From contig JBCCHF010000035.1 in the NCBI GenBank assembly GCA_039028895.1, forward strand, positions 1 to 64,000: a stretch of 64,000 bases of DNA, given 5' to 3'. A program made the translations under genes and the position numbers. Positions 33,859-43,258 of the stretch are shown piece by piece. The DNA comes from JAHDCJ01 sp039028895. GTDB lineage: Bacteria > Bacteroidota > Bacteroidia > Chitinophagales > Saprospiraceae. The notes under the pieces were generated by a model. It worked only from the letters and a program-made list of their open reading frames with translations, searched no databases and had not been told where the DNA came from. Every line of letters begins with the position of its first letter. The first letter of the stretch is position 1.

Positions 33859-34425
33859 TTATCCGCCGTCTCTAAAGGTTATACAGGTATGATTTAATTG
33901 AATGAATTTGAATAAGGGACTGTCCTGTAAGCGTTCAATCCATTCAAACTCTTTTCCCTCTTCAATTTTCAACATACCCCAAGGACTAAATTCTTCAATC
34001 CTTTGCAGGCCTAATTCATCCCTGGTTTCAACCCAATCTGTAACGATGGCTTCGTCTATTTCAAAAAAGCTGCAATTGAACTTCAAGCCGGCTTCAGTTT
34101 CGAATACAATTGAATTTGTGTTTTCGTTTTTTAGATAATCCTTGGATGTTATTACATCGTTGTAGAAATCTATCGAAAACGGTGGATTATCCAATTTGTA
34201 ATAAATTCTTCGTTCGTAATGAATAGAAACCGGGTCATCGTATTTGGCTAAAGAATAAAATAAATCCTCAAGGGGAGTCAAAGGCATTGGCGTAAACAAG
34301 AGTTCTCCTTCAATATAACAGATGCCAGGGTTGTCTTCTATTTCAGACTTGGTGCAATTAGCAAACAGCAGGGTAAGTAAAGTCAGAGCAAACAGCAACT
34401 TCACAGATTTTTTGATAAAATTCAT
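33859..34425 (-). CDS. Lipoprotein of unknown function
   Basis: 188 residues from the ATG at 34425 (MNFIKKSV), chosen over 34479 because it gives an intact type II signal ending FANC. The mature part begins with an acidic linker and then a beta-rich domain with aromatic strands (RIYYKLDNPPFSIDFYND, VFETEAGLKFNCSF). Two extra cysteines could form a disulphide. No family recognised. Single gene, probably in the outer-membrane inner leaflet or the periplasm. Confidence 0.65.
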   Translation of the reverse strand: MNFIKKSVKLLFALTLLTLLFANCTKSEIEDNPGICYIEGELLFTPMPLTPLEDLFYSLAKYDDPVSIHYERRIYYKLDNPPFSIDFYNDVITSKDYLKNENTNSIVFETEAGLKFNCSFFEIDEAIVTDWVETRDELGLQRIEEFSPWGMLKIEEGKEFEWIERLQDSPLFKFIQLNHTCITFRDGG

Positions 34426-34650
34426 TTTCTCTAATTTGATGATTCCATAATGTTCGAAGAGATGGGAGCCAGCTTTCAATGAAAGGTTTCGACGTATGGT
34501 GGCTTTCTACAAACTAAAGTATGCGGGTATATAAATAGACATTGAGTCGAGGATAATGGTTGGATCGATACTGATTTTTATTGGTTGACGCGATGTTTTG
34601 AATCTATAACATTTGGTTCACGACCAAAACAAACGACCGTTTCATGACGG

Positions 34651-35466
34651 CTATTTTTTTGCTTTTTCCAATATGAAACTCACTAGAGAATTCTTTACTT
34701 GTCCCAATTTATGCACTATTTGGTAGTGGTTCAGATCAGGATATTCGTAGTATTCTATCGGAGCTACTAATCTGTTTTCCGTGTATAGGCTCTCAGATTG
34801 TTCAATAAAGAAATTAGTTTCATTTGATCCGACACTGAGTAAAACCGGACAGTTTATGGCGGATAAATCCTTATTCGAGACGCTATAACGTTCTACATCA
34901 TCATCGTCCAATTGCAAAACCTTGTTTAGATAGCTGTTTTTTATTGGCGCTAAATCGAATATACCACTGAGACTACAAATGGCCTGAATCCGGGACTGTA
35001 AATTGTGGTTTATCAAATAGGTCATTAAAGCAAGGTGTCCTCCTGCTGAATGCCCGCAGAGTATAACCTCTTTTGGATTGCCATTATAAGCAGATGCTTC
35101 TTTTTGAATCCAGTGTATAGCGCCTTTGATATCGTTTAAGACCGTCGTCATATCCACTATTGGTATAAGTCGGTAGTTCACAATACAGGTAGTCAAATTG
35201 TTATTCAAAAATGGTTCGGCTACAAAACTATAACTCTTCTTGTCCAATGCTCGCCAATAGCCTCCATGGATAAATATTACAATTGGTGAATCAGGGATGG
35301 GCGATGGGAAGATATCCAAAGTTTGTAATGGAACATTTCCATACTTTTCATCCAAATAGCAATCATAACTGCTCCTTACTCTTTCGGATTCGTTTTCATT
35401 GATGTCCAAAAAATATTGAAAATTTGGATGCCGTGAACGTAGATCTAGTTGATTGTCCGGAGTCAT
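34651..35466 (-). CDS. Alpha/beta hydrolase, esterase/kynurenine-formamidase-like
   Basis: 271 residues, cytoplasmic (no signal). Oxyanion motif HGGYWRALDKKSY near 70, nucleophile elbow GHSAGGH near 140, catalytic Asp region around VGSNETNF and the His in DLNHYQIV near the C-terminus. The HGGYW block is characteristic of the arylformamidase/esterase group that in some species opens N-formylkynurenine. Other tryptophan-degradation genes are not nearby, so a general esterase is just as likely. Confidence 0.88.
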   Translation of the reverse strand: MTPDNQLDLRSRHPNFQYFLDINENESERVRSSYDCYLDEKYGNVPLQTLDIFPSPIPDSPIVIFIHGGYWRALDKKSYSFVAEPFLNNNLTTCIVNYRLIPIVDMTTVLNDIKGAIHWIQKEASAYNGNPKEVILCGHSAGGHLALMTYLINHNLQSRIQAICSLSGIFDLAPIKNSYLNKVLQLDDDDVERYSVSNKDLSAINCPVLLSVGSNETNFFIEQSESLYTENRLVAPIEYYEYPDLNHYQIVHKLGQVKNSLVSFILEKAKK

Positions 35467-35498
35467 ATTGTTTTATCAAATTGGCTAAAACCGCTTTA

Positions 35499-36107
35499 TC
35501 ATTTCAATGGTCCTGAAATGATCTCATTCGAATATTTCAATCTTCTTCCAAATAAGTTCCAAAGCTCAGGTCTGAAAATGAAATACAATAAAATGAGAAT
35601 TAGCGTTATCCCGATGTACAAAATAAGCTGTTGCCCAATTAAGCTATTTAACCACTCCAAAAACCACACGGTTAAACTGGCTAACTTCAATCGAATTCCT
35701 TCCGGGTTTATATCATCGGGTGTTGGCCTTGTCCCTGCCCAGATAAATGAATAGGTAATTAATATCAATATGAACGCGATAAAAGGATGTATTCTTGATA
35801 TGTCAAGTTGCTTTTTAAAATTTGGAAAAGCATGAATAAACTGTTTGCGCATAGAAGTTGATTCAAAGTTTAATCTGAATACTTCAGTATGGTTCAAGTC
35901 AAATATGCTTACCTCTGTTTTACCTTTTAAGGTTGTAATTGACGATATCTCCTCTTTCTTTACATGAGTAAACTTTTTTAAAACCTCCAGCTTTGGAGAT
36001 TCCTTGAATTGTGCATACTCTTTATCAGTGAGCATATATAGAACTTCTTTACTCACAATGACACATTGAATATCCTTATTCAGTAATTTAAAGAACAGGT
36101 GCTCCAT
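35499..36107 (-). CDS. Membrane protein with an N-terminal PH-like domain
   Basis: 202 residues. The first 100 residues are a soluble, beta-rich domain (VEVSIFDLN and ISSITTLKGKTEVSIF), with the alternating-strand pattern of bacterial PH-like domains. Two membrane spans follow (about 107-127 and 162-181). The hydrophilic loop between the spans contains RPTPDDINPEG. No family recognised. It starts 170 bases from the PLP-decarboxylase stop and is probably a separate unit. Confidence 0.65.
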   Translation of the reverse strand: MEHLFFKLLNKDIQCVIVSKEVLYMLTDKEYAQFKESPKLEVLKKFTHVKKEEISSITTLKGKTEVSIFDLNHTEVFRLNFESTSMRKQFIHAFPNFKKQLDISRIHPFIAFILILITYSFIWAGTRPTPDDINPEGIRLKLASLTVWFLEWLNSLIGQQLILYIGITLILILLYFIFRPELWNLFGRRLKYSNEIISGPLK

Positions 36108-36284
36108 TTTTTATTTTGGCTTAACAATAATGATTGAAATATACCTGGTATATACCCCACTAAAAGCGCCAACGGGATTTAGGTAAATAAAGTGAATAAT
36201 GAAGACTTATCCTTCCCTTTGTTCATAATTCAGGTTATGAAAGAGTAGGAGGGGGCGGGAAGAATAGAACCAACTAATTGAAAA

Positions 36285-37769
36285 TCATATCTGTTGGGAG
36301 CAATTGACATTGCTCTTCAGGGCTAAAAGTTTCTCATTTAGAATATCAGATAAAGCAACAACAAATTCTACTAAATCTTCTACCTGAGTCTCATAATTGG
36401 CAATTTGTATTCTAAGTGTTAATCTACCGTCAATTGGGTATGAGGACATCCAGGTTTTCCCTGATAGATTCAGATGATCTACAATATCCTGTACCAATTT
36501 ATCATCTCCAGCAATATCCGGATGTGTGAAACAAATTATGGGGAATTGCGATTGATTTTCGATAGTCCATCCTTTGGCTTTCAATAATTTTCGTGCTGTA
36601 TTCCCCATTTCAAACTGATGAGTTAATATTTTTGAATAGCCTTCCCAACCAAAAACAGCCAACGGCAGGTAGATCTTTAATCCAATAAACCGCCGAGACC
36701 ATTGCATAGAGTGCACATAAGGATCTATCACTTCATTTGGATCTCCATCTTGTGGCATATAGGCGGTATGTACGCCAAAAGTTTGATGTAAAATAGTGGT
36801 ATCACTTGTTAAAAAAACACTGGTAGCCATCGGTACCGAAAAGAACTTATGCATATCCAAAGTTATGGAATCACTATACTCAATGCCTTCCATTAAGTCT
36901 TTGTATTCGGTAATAATGGCGCCTCCGCCATACGCTGCATCAACGTGAAACCAAAGTCCTGCTTCTTTACAGATGCATGAAATTTCCAGGAGATCATCTA
37001 CTGCTCCGGCTCCCGTTGTACCGGCTGTTCCTACCACTAAAAATGGTTTTAAGTTATTTTTTCTGTCCAATTCTATTCGTCGCCTAAGTGCATTAACATC
37101 CATGGTTAAATCTTCATTTACCGGAATTTTTATGACAGAGCGTTTGCCTAAGCCAACAATCTTTGCAGCTTTTTCAATTGAATGGTGCGATTCTGAAGAG
37201 CAATAAATGGTGGGCAATTTATCAACACTTGCAATACCATTTTCAGAAATGTCGGGGAAGCTTTTGCGTAAAGCACATAATACAGCAGTTAAATTTGATT
37301 CTGCCCCACCAGTGCAAAACGTTCCATCCTGATGTCCTTCGGGATACCCGAACTTTTGGCAAAATTCTTTAATGACCAGGCGTTCAATTTCCACAGCATA
37401 TGGCGCATGACTCCAGGCGGCTAATTGAGGATTTAAATACGAATTAATAACATCGGCCATTACTGAAGGGAAATTTGGCCTTGGATTAAACAAACCCAAA
37501 TAAGATGGATGGGTTACCTGTACACCATGCTTTTTAATGCCTTCTATTGTATGAAGCATTACTGCTTTGATATCATTAGCCTGGTTTAAGCTGAAAGCCT
37601 GAACATCCGCTTTGACATTGTCAATATTAAATGCTTTGCTAACCTCTAATTCCGTTCTTGGATTATTGTAAACTTTTTCCAATTCATTTATTAAAGATTG
37701 AACCACCTCGTTTCTTTGAATTGAGGTAGAATTTGGATTCATTTCGATTAATGATTTCATCTCAATCAT
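36285..37769 (-). CDS. PLP-dependent group II decarboxylase
   Basis: 494 residues, a full-length member of the glutamate/aromatic-amino-acid decarboxylase family. The PLP segments are clear: FCTGGAESNLTAVL (phosphate-binding), HVDAAYGGG (Asp contacting the pyridine N) and the lysine in LDMHKFFSVP. It removes the carboxylate of an amino acid such as glutamate, tyrosine, tryptophan or diaminobutyrate; substrate not decidable. Its start overlaps the stop of the PNPOx-like gene by eight bases, so they are one operon. The divergent MocR gene probably controls them. Confidence 0.9.
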   Translation of the reverse strand: MIEMKSLIEMNPNSTSIQRNEVVQSLINELEKVYNNPRTELEVSKAFNIDNVKADVQAFSLNQANDIKAVMLHTIEGIKKHGVQVTHPSYLGLFNPRPNFPSVMADVINSYLNPQLAAWSHAPYAVEIERLVIKEFCQKFGYPEGHQDGTFCTGGAESNLTAVLCALRKSFPDISENGIASVDKLPTIYCSSESHHSIEKAAKIVGLGKRSVIKIPVNEDLTMDVNALRRRIELDRKNNLKPFLVVGTAGTTGAGAVDDLLEISCICKEAGLWFHVDAAYGGGAIITEYKDLMEGIEYSDSITLDMHKFFSVPMATSVFLTSDTTILHQTFGVHTAYMPQDGDPNEVIDPYVHSMQWSRRFIGLKIYLPLAVFGWEGYSKILTHQFEMGNTARKLLKAKGWTIENQSQFPIICFTHPDIAGDDKLVQDIVDHLNLSGKTWMSSYPIDGRLTLRIQIANYETQVEDLVEFVVALSDILNEKLLALKSNVNCSQQI

Positions 37770-38427
37770 AATAGTTCCTGTTTAAATAGTTCAAAATATG
37801 CTCCGGTGTTTTCACATGATCTGGCAATAGCGGATCCCGAACAGGCTTGTCAAAAACCTGCTTAACTGGAATTAATCCTGCCCAGACATCAGTTTGGTAA
37901 TCTCTTTTTTCATCTTGCACGCCCACATCACGAATTTTGGCGGAAGCATTTTCAATTTTCATCTCAACTACCAAAGTGCTATTGATTTCTTTCTCGGTAA
38001 TTGGCCTCAGACTGTCCCAGCGATCAGGCACCATGAAGTTTATGATAGACTCAAGAATCTCTACTTTCTTATTGTGATTTTCTACAACTTTCAAGCTGCC
38101 GAATAATGTTGCTGATCGATAATTTACAGAGTGATGCAATCCGGATCTGGCAAGCACCAAAGCATCTAAATGCATGACCGTCATGCTCATCTGATCGGCG
38201 CCTAACGCTGCGCGCAGCATCCTGTTTTTTAATGAACCGTGCAGATAAATCTTATCCCCGATTCTGCTGTATGCCATTGGGATACTAATCGCTGTCTGTT
38301 CGTAGATATAACCGACGAAGCCTATGAAACCGGCATCGAGAATCTTATTGATTGCTTCCTTGTCGTAGGTGGCTCTTTTAGCGCCACGGACCACCTTATT
38401 GCGCTTTTGTTTTGGGTATGAAGACAT
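37762..38427 (-). CDS. Pyridoxamine 5'-phosphate oxidase-like flavin-binding protein
   Basis: 221 residues with the split-barrel flavin-binding fold of the PNPOx-like family: IPMAYSRIGDKIYLHGS, a long central helix region and a C-terminal block (YQTDVWAGLIPVKQVFDKPVRDP). Such proteins bind FMN, F420 or haem and act as oxidases, reductases or scavengers. The gene comes first in the operon with the PLP decarboxylase, sharing eight bases. A role in supplying or recycling PLP would fit the context but is an inference. Confidence 0.85.
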   Translation of the reverse strand: MSSYPKQKRNKVVRGAKRATYDKEAINKILDAGFIGFVGYIYEQTAISIPMAYSRIGDKIYLHGSLKNRMLRAALGADQMSMTVMHLDALVLARSGLHHSVNYRSATLFGSLKVVENHNKKVEILESIINFMVPDRWDSLRPITEKEINSTLVVEMKIENASAKIRDVGVQDEKRDYQTDVWAGLIPVKQVFDKPVRDPLLPDHVKTPEHILNYLNRNYYD

Positions 38428-38508
38428 ATAATTATTCGTTTTCCAGAACTAAATTAATAACTTTATGGATGACCTGAATCGACCAAAATTAAAATATTAA
38501 GTAGTCCA

Positions 38509-39984
38509 GTGATTCCGTATAAGTCCATTTTACAAGTCAGCAAAAACAACAAACAGGCTATATATCTCCAATTGGCCAACCAGATAATAGACCTCATAAA
38601 AGATGGTGTTCTGTCACCTGATACCAAGTTGCCGAGTAGCAGAATAATGGCAGAATTGATAGGCCTGCACAGGAAGACGATAGTGGCTTGCTATGATGAA
38701 CTACTCATCCAAGGCTGGCTTGTGAGCATTCCCCGGAAAGGTATTTATGTACATGGAGAGTTACCGTTGTTGATGCCCAATGCACTCGGCAAGACGCAAC
38801 AGTCTATACCAAGCACAACAGGATTCGAGTTTTACAAGAGAGACAAATCCAACCGACCCCAAACCATTCGGGAAGACGGGATCATATATATCAATGACGG
38901 GCTTGGGGATGTTAGACTGGTACCTGTTCAGGAAATTGCCCAAATCTATCGAAGCGTTTGTCATTCCAGAGCAGTTTCAAAACATCTTGGCTATGGGCCA
39001 ACATCTGGCAATTTGGAATTAAGAGAAGTACTGGTCAAATATCTCAACGAAACGCGAGGCATAAAACTGACCATTGATAATATCATGATAACCCGCGGGA
39101 GTCAAATGGGCATCCATCTCGCCGCTCAATTATTGATCAACCCTGGGGACCTAATTTTAGTAGGAGAAACCAACTATATCACTGCAGATTATTCCTTTTT
39201 AAATGCTGGTGCCCGTCTTTTAAGAATCCCTGTTGACGAATGCGGGATAGATACGAAAGCTGTAGAAAAGGCATGCCAACAGAATTTGGTAAAGGCTATC
39301 TATGTGACCTCACACCACCATCATCCTACCACCAAGACGATGTCTGCAGAAAGAAGGCTTCATCTGCTCAACCTTGCTCAAGAATATAAATTTGCGATCA
39401 TAGAGGATGATTACGACTATGACTTTCATTATAACCATGCACCCATTCTTCCTTTGGTGAGTCATGACGTTCATGGACTGGTTGTCTATACCGGATCATT
39501 CTGCAAGACAGTTGCACCTGCATTTAGAATAGGATATTTGATTGCTGCTGCAGAATTCATTACAGAAGCATCCAAAATGAGAGAATATATAGATAGCCAG
39601 GGAGATCCATTATTAGAATTGACGTTTGCCAGATTTATTAAGTCAGGACGACTGAACAGACATATCAATAAAACCATAAAGGTCTATCGCCAACGCCGAG
39701 ATTTATTTGTCGATCACCTAAAATCATTGCAAGCGTTTTTTGAATTTGACATTCCGGCCGGAGGAATGGCCTTTTGGTTAAAATTAAAGCCACCTTACAA
39801 TTGGGAAGCAGTAGCAGCCACAGCTCGTAAATACAAATTGGAAATAGGGGAGTGGCAACGCTATGATGTCAGCCATACAGGGCACAATGCCATTCGAATG
39901 GGATTCGCTTCTTATAACGAGGCCGAGATTGCATCACTGGTTGGTAAGTTGTTAAAAACTATGGAAGACCTAAGAGAAGGATGA
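38509..39984 (+). CDS. MocR-type PLP-dependent transcriptional regulator
   Basis: 491 residues starting with GTG at 38509. An N-terminal GntR helix-turn-helix (ANQIIDLIKDGVLSPDTKLPSSRIMAELIGLHRKTIVACYDEL) is fused to a class I aminotransferase-like domain. The PLP lysine sits in YTGSFCKTVAPAFRIGYL near 332, and the substrate-anchoring Arg in NAIRMGF near 465. This is the MocR/PdxR architecture. It is divergent from the decarboxylase/PNPOx operon (81 bases between starts) and so probably controls it in answer to PLP or an amino compound. Confidence 0.93.
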   Translation: MIPYKSILQVSKNNKQAIYLQLANQIIDLIKDGVLSPDTKLPSSRIMAELIGLHRKTIVACYDELLIQGWLVSIPRKGIYVHGELPLLMPNALGKTQQSIPSTTGFEFYKRDKSNRPQTIREDGIIYINDGLGDVRLVPVQEIAQIYRSVCHSRAVSKHLGYGPTSGNLELREVLVKYLNETRGIKLTIDNIMITRGSQMGIHLAAQLLINPGDLILVGETNYITADYSFLNAGARLLRIPVDECGIDTKAVEKACQQNLVKAIYVTSHHHHPTTKTMSAERRLHLLNLAQEYKFAIIEDDYDYDFHYNHAPILPLVSHDVHGLVVYTGSFCKTVAPAFRIGYLIAAAEFITEASKMREYIDSQGDPLLELTFARFIKSGRLNRHINKTIKVYRQRRDLFVDHLKSLQAFFEFDIPAGGMAFWLKLKPPYNWEAVAATARKYKLEIGEWQRYDVSHTGHNAIRMGFASYNEAEIASLVGKLLKTMEDLREG

Positions 39985-40082
39985 GCGACATCCATAGTAT
40001 CGGGTGCAATTTTATCAAGAGCAATACTTCTCTATTAATTTCTGCCTTTAGAAACTTGACCTGAAAGGTCGGCGTGCCCTTA

Positions 40083-40655
40083 TTATTCTTCCTTTTTAAT
40101 TTTATAAAGAAGATGACCTACAATTTTGATTTTATCTGCTAACCTGGGACTTCCCCAGTCCAAACCAAATTCCTGGCGATCGACTACCAATGTCACCTCA
40201 ATACCAAAGATTTTTCCTTTTTTAGTTTCTTTTTGTCCTTTTACCCAGATGAATGCCTCTTGTTCCTTCTCAACCCCGCAGATCGTCAGTTTTCCCGTTG
40301 AAACATAAGTGCTGTCAGAAGTTGGGCTTAACTGATTGGAAGTAAATGTGATTTCAGGATGTTCTTCTACGTTCAAAAATTTTTCACCTTTGACGTGTCC
40401 TGCTAACCTGTCAGAAATTACATCCACACTGGCGGCATCAACAATAAATTCTACACTCGAATTAGATAGATCTTCTAATGACTCAGTTATTATTTCACCA
40501 TCAAACAACTTGAATTCACCAGTTCTCATCGAAAATTCCTGCCAACCAACTTCAAAACGAACATTGGAATGTGGGTTATCAACTACCCATGTTTCCTGGG
40601 CCAAACAAGAAAGGCCAATTAGACAGGCCAGGAAAGAAAGACTAAATTGTTTCAT
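40083..40655 (-). CDS. YceI-like secreted lipid-binding protein
   Basis: 190 residues with a signal peptide (ending CLAQ). The YceI lipocalin-like domain is complete: WVVDNPHSNVRFEVGWQEFSMRTGEFKLFDGEI, then SVEFIVDAASVDVISDRLAGHVKGEKFLNVEEHPEITFTS and the C-terminal FGLDWGSPRLADKIKI. The family binds isoprenoid or fatty-acid ligands in the periplasm. Single gene, convergent with the MocR gene. The call is firm; its ligand is not known. Confidence 0.92.
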   Translation of the reverse strand: MKQFSLSFLACLIGLSCLAQETWVVDNPHSNVRFEVGWQEFSMRTGEFKLFDGEIITESLEDLSNSSVEFIVDAASVDVISDRLAGHVKGEKFLNVEEHPEITFTSNQLSPTSDSTYVSTGKLTICGVEKEQEAFIWVKGQKETKKGKIFGIEVTLVVDRQEFGLDWGSPRLADKIKIVGHLLYKIKKEE

Positions 40656-40747
40656 GCTACAAATTTATTGAATTTAACTTAAAATGGTTGGTACATTTGA
40701 ATAGTTTCGGAGTTGCAACTACGTAACTTCACAGTGTTCCAGTTTTA

Positions 40748-41374
40748 TCATCTGCACCTATTTTCTTTTAATTTTTTGAGTCCAATTTTTTTTCTTTCCA
40801 TATTGGTCTTTTCAAGATCTTCTACACATGGATATTCTTTGAGGTATTCTCCATACAATTGAGGCAATCCATTAGCGTACAAGATGCGGTCAAACCAAGA
40901 CGCATAAAGATGCCCTGGCATATTCCCTTTTTTAATCTCTTCCAAGAAAATCGGATTTAGTAATTCAAAATCTACTTCTGATAAAAAATGGAGCAATAAG
41001 TAATTTGCGGTGTTAGAATTAACCCTTTTTTCTGATGGAAAACCGTGTGATTTAATTATCCCAATCAATTTATCTCTGTTTGCTAAATCAATTTTATTCT
41101 GAATGTGCCAAAGCGAATCAATTTGGGTTTGATTGTTTTGTTTGTGTTCGCGAACAATCCGCTTTTTATCTTCAAGTGACAGCCTGTTTATAGAGTCAAT
41201 TTCTGATTGAATATTTGTACCATACATGATTTCCCACCGATGCAACTGGTCTTGATCTCCTATCTCGTTCAATACGATTTCAAGACTGTCTTTTGTGTGT
41301 TTGGGCAGTTTTTGAGCATATGATTGAACGTGAATCAATAAGAAGGTCATTAATAGTATGAAGGGTAGTTTCAT
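40748..41374 (-). CDS. Secreted protein of unknown function
   Basis: 208 residues from the ATG at 41374, which opens a good signal peptide (MKLPFILLMTFLLIHVQSYAQ); the longer frame to 41446 is rejected. The mature part is highly charged and mostly helical (LPKHTKDSLEIVLNEIGDQDQLHR). No recognised family, but it resembles proteins annotated as hypothetical in related species. It follows the DUF998 gene, whose stop is 22 bases upstream of this start. Confidence 0.65.
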   Translation of the reverse strand: MKLPFILLMTFLLIHVQSYAQKLPKHTKDSLEIVLNEIGDQDQLHRWEIMYGTNIQSEIDSINRLSLEDKKRIVREHKQNNQTQIDSLWHIQNKIDLANRDKLIGIIKSHGFPSEKRVNSNTANYLLLHFLSEVDFELLNPIFLEEIKKGNMPGHLYASWFDRILYANGLPQLYGEYLKEYPCVEDLEKTNMERKKIGLKKLKENRCR

Positions 41375-41396
41375 ATTCAGAACAAGCTCTAAGCCA

Positions 41397-42002
41397 TTAC
41401 TTATTGCTATTGTTGTATGCATATTCTTTAAGATAAATAAGTTCAATTGACGTTATTGCAGTCCAACCAAAAACTATCATAAAAACTAATCGATGCGTAA
41501 TTGGCATTGACCAAAACCCAAATACGAAACCGAGCATTGACAAAACGAGAATAACGGCGGTCCAATTCGCTCTATTCCTGATTTTACTTTTCAAATTTTG
41601 ATTATATCCAAGTCTGGAGAGGCCAAACATCCAAAAAGCCAGCCCAAGGCAGATGGCAACGGTGTGTGCCTTAGATATTGGTGCATTATCCATTTGCAGA
41701 TCCACAGGTATTGCTGTAAAAGCAAATCCTATCCCGAATAAGGATAATAGAATAGACAATAGTCTGTCTTGTAGTAATTTCCCGTATAAAAGTCCGAAAA
41801 TAAAAAGCAATATTCCGACTGCAACAAATCCGATTAGGTTAAACCAGAGGGCATTAGGTTCGCCTTTTGCTCCAAGTTTACTAATAAAGTCCTCCCAAAA
41901 ACTGAAGTCTGAGTTTAACAGACCAAAAATCAACAGTGCAGTTGTCAAAGTCAGTACTGATAGCAGACCAAAAATTCCGGTGTGTTTTTTAGTCAAGCTC
42001 AT
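41397..42002 (-). CDS. DUF998 family membrane protein
   Basis: 201 residues with six membrane spans. The conserved DUF998 features are FISKLGAKGEPNALWFNLIGF near residue 40 and the AFTAIPVDLQMDNAPISKAHTVAI segment (residues about 93-115) with its buried polar residues. Members are multi-pass proteins of unknown role. The gene is read in the same direction as the secreted protein beginning at 41374 and its stop is close to it. Confidence 0.85.
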   Translation of the reverse strand: MSLTKKHTGIFGLLSVLTLTTALLIFGLLNSDFSFWEDFISKLGAKGEPNALWFNLIGFVAVGILLFIFGLLYGKLLQDRLLSILLSLFGIGFAFTAIPVDLQMDNAPISKAHTVAICLGLAFWMFGLSRLGYNQNLKSKIRNRANWTAVILVLSMLGFVFGFWSMPITHRLVFMIVFGWTAITSIELIYLKEYAYNNSNK

Positions 42003-42272
42003 TTTTTGTCTTTAGCGTTCAAGTTGCATACAATGATTTGTGTATGGTGTAGAATGCGAGAGGTTATAATCACTGCAACCACCACCACTCTCGTTAAAGA
42101 TTTGGTCCTGATTATTGATGTCTGAGATCGGTTTCAAAAGTCGGAAGGCCCCCTACCAATATATCCAATAAATGTATCATATAGATTTTTATGCTTATCT
42201 ATTGACCATATTACCTGACTATAATATGGCATAGAGATATATTTGATCATTGGGTGTTTTTGACTAATTTTC

Positions 42273-43190
42273 TCATCCAATCTTCCTGGTAGACTGCAGG
42301 GAGAAAATACACTTTAAAATACCCTCTTCATCAAAATGTAAATCTCCAACTACTAAGTCATCGGTAACATCAATTATCCAAAATCTTCCAGGATCCTTTT
42401 CGTTTTCTAATAGTTTGTACATGCTATGATTTGAAAATACTTCCTGTGCCAGTGATTTTGAGATCAAGTCATTGTGGATGTTGTTATCGCAATTTCCTTT
42501 AGCGTCATAGCATTTCGCTTTATAACGAGCTTCGTATAAGTTTCCATCTGGCATTCTTTCCCTATAGGGATCAATATCGACAGTGGTAAAATGACAATAG
42601 CCTTCGTTTGCTTCATTAAGCATGTTCTGGAAGTTGAACATATTGATATCGAGATATGCCATTTTTCCTACGGCATTTTTCCTGACATATTTCTTGTACT
42701 CTTTGGTTGTGTGGATGTAAATTGTCGTGGCTTCCTCGCCATATAGCACTGTCCCATGAATATTTTTTGCCTTTTTAAAAATGAAGATATCATCCACTGT
42801 ATTTTTCTGATCGTCAAGCGGAGTCTTGGCGTCATAAAACCCAGAAGTCGAGAAGATCTTTTCAAGTGAATTTATCCTTTCCAACAGAGTCATTCTTTCT
42901 TTATAACACGGAGAATATCTTAGCTCCATTTTGATAATTGCTTGCCCGTCTTCATTTAATAAACGTATGTAAACTTCATCAAAAACCTCAGAACTCAATG
43001 CATCTTCCTGTAGTTGAGTCGCCATTGCAGGTTTTCTGATACCGCCAGCAAAGGCGTTAATCGACCCTGAAACGGCATCGTATACATTTTGTGCGTCTTC
43101 AGGATTATTTTGGGGGTCAATATTACAAGAGGATAAACTGAAAAGTGAAAATGAAATTAGAACAATTGAAGCTTTGGTAAAAGTTAGCAT
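42273..43190 (-). CDS. Lipoprotein of unknown function
   Basis: 305 residues from the ATG at 43190 (MLTFTKAS). The signal ends in the lipobox LSSC, followed by NIDPQNN. The rest alternates helices and strands with several cysteines (CYKER, GYCHFTTVDID, CYDAKGNCDNN). The C-terminal segment WIIDVTDDLVVGDLHFDEEGILKCIFSL resembles a beta-hairpin ending. No recognised domain. It is 54 bases downstream of the neighbouring lipoprotein gene at 43259-44530, so it is likely cotranscribed with it. Confidence 0.65.
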   Translation of the reverse strand: MLTFTKASIVLISFSLFSLSSCNIDPQNNPEDAQNVYDAVSGSINAFAGGIRKPAMATQLQEDALSSEVFDEVYIRLLNEDGQAIIKMELRYSPCYKERMTLLERINSLEKIFSTSGFYDAKTPLDDQKNTVDDIFIFKKAKNIHGTVLYGEEATTIYIHTTKEYKKYVRKNAVGKMAYLDINMFNFQNMLNEANEGYCHFTTVDIDPYRERMPDGNLYEARYKAKCYDAKGNCDNNIHNDLISKSLAQEVFSNHSMYKLLENEKDPGRFWIIDVTDDLVVGDLHFDEEGILKCIFSLQSTRKIG

Positions 43191-43258
43191 ATTTGATATC
43201 GACATGAGATATTGTCTTTTATTGGAATGATAAAAAATGAGTTTAAGCGAATTGGAAT

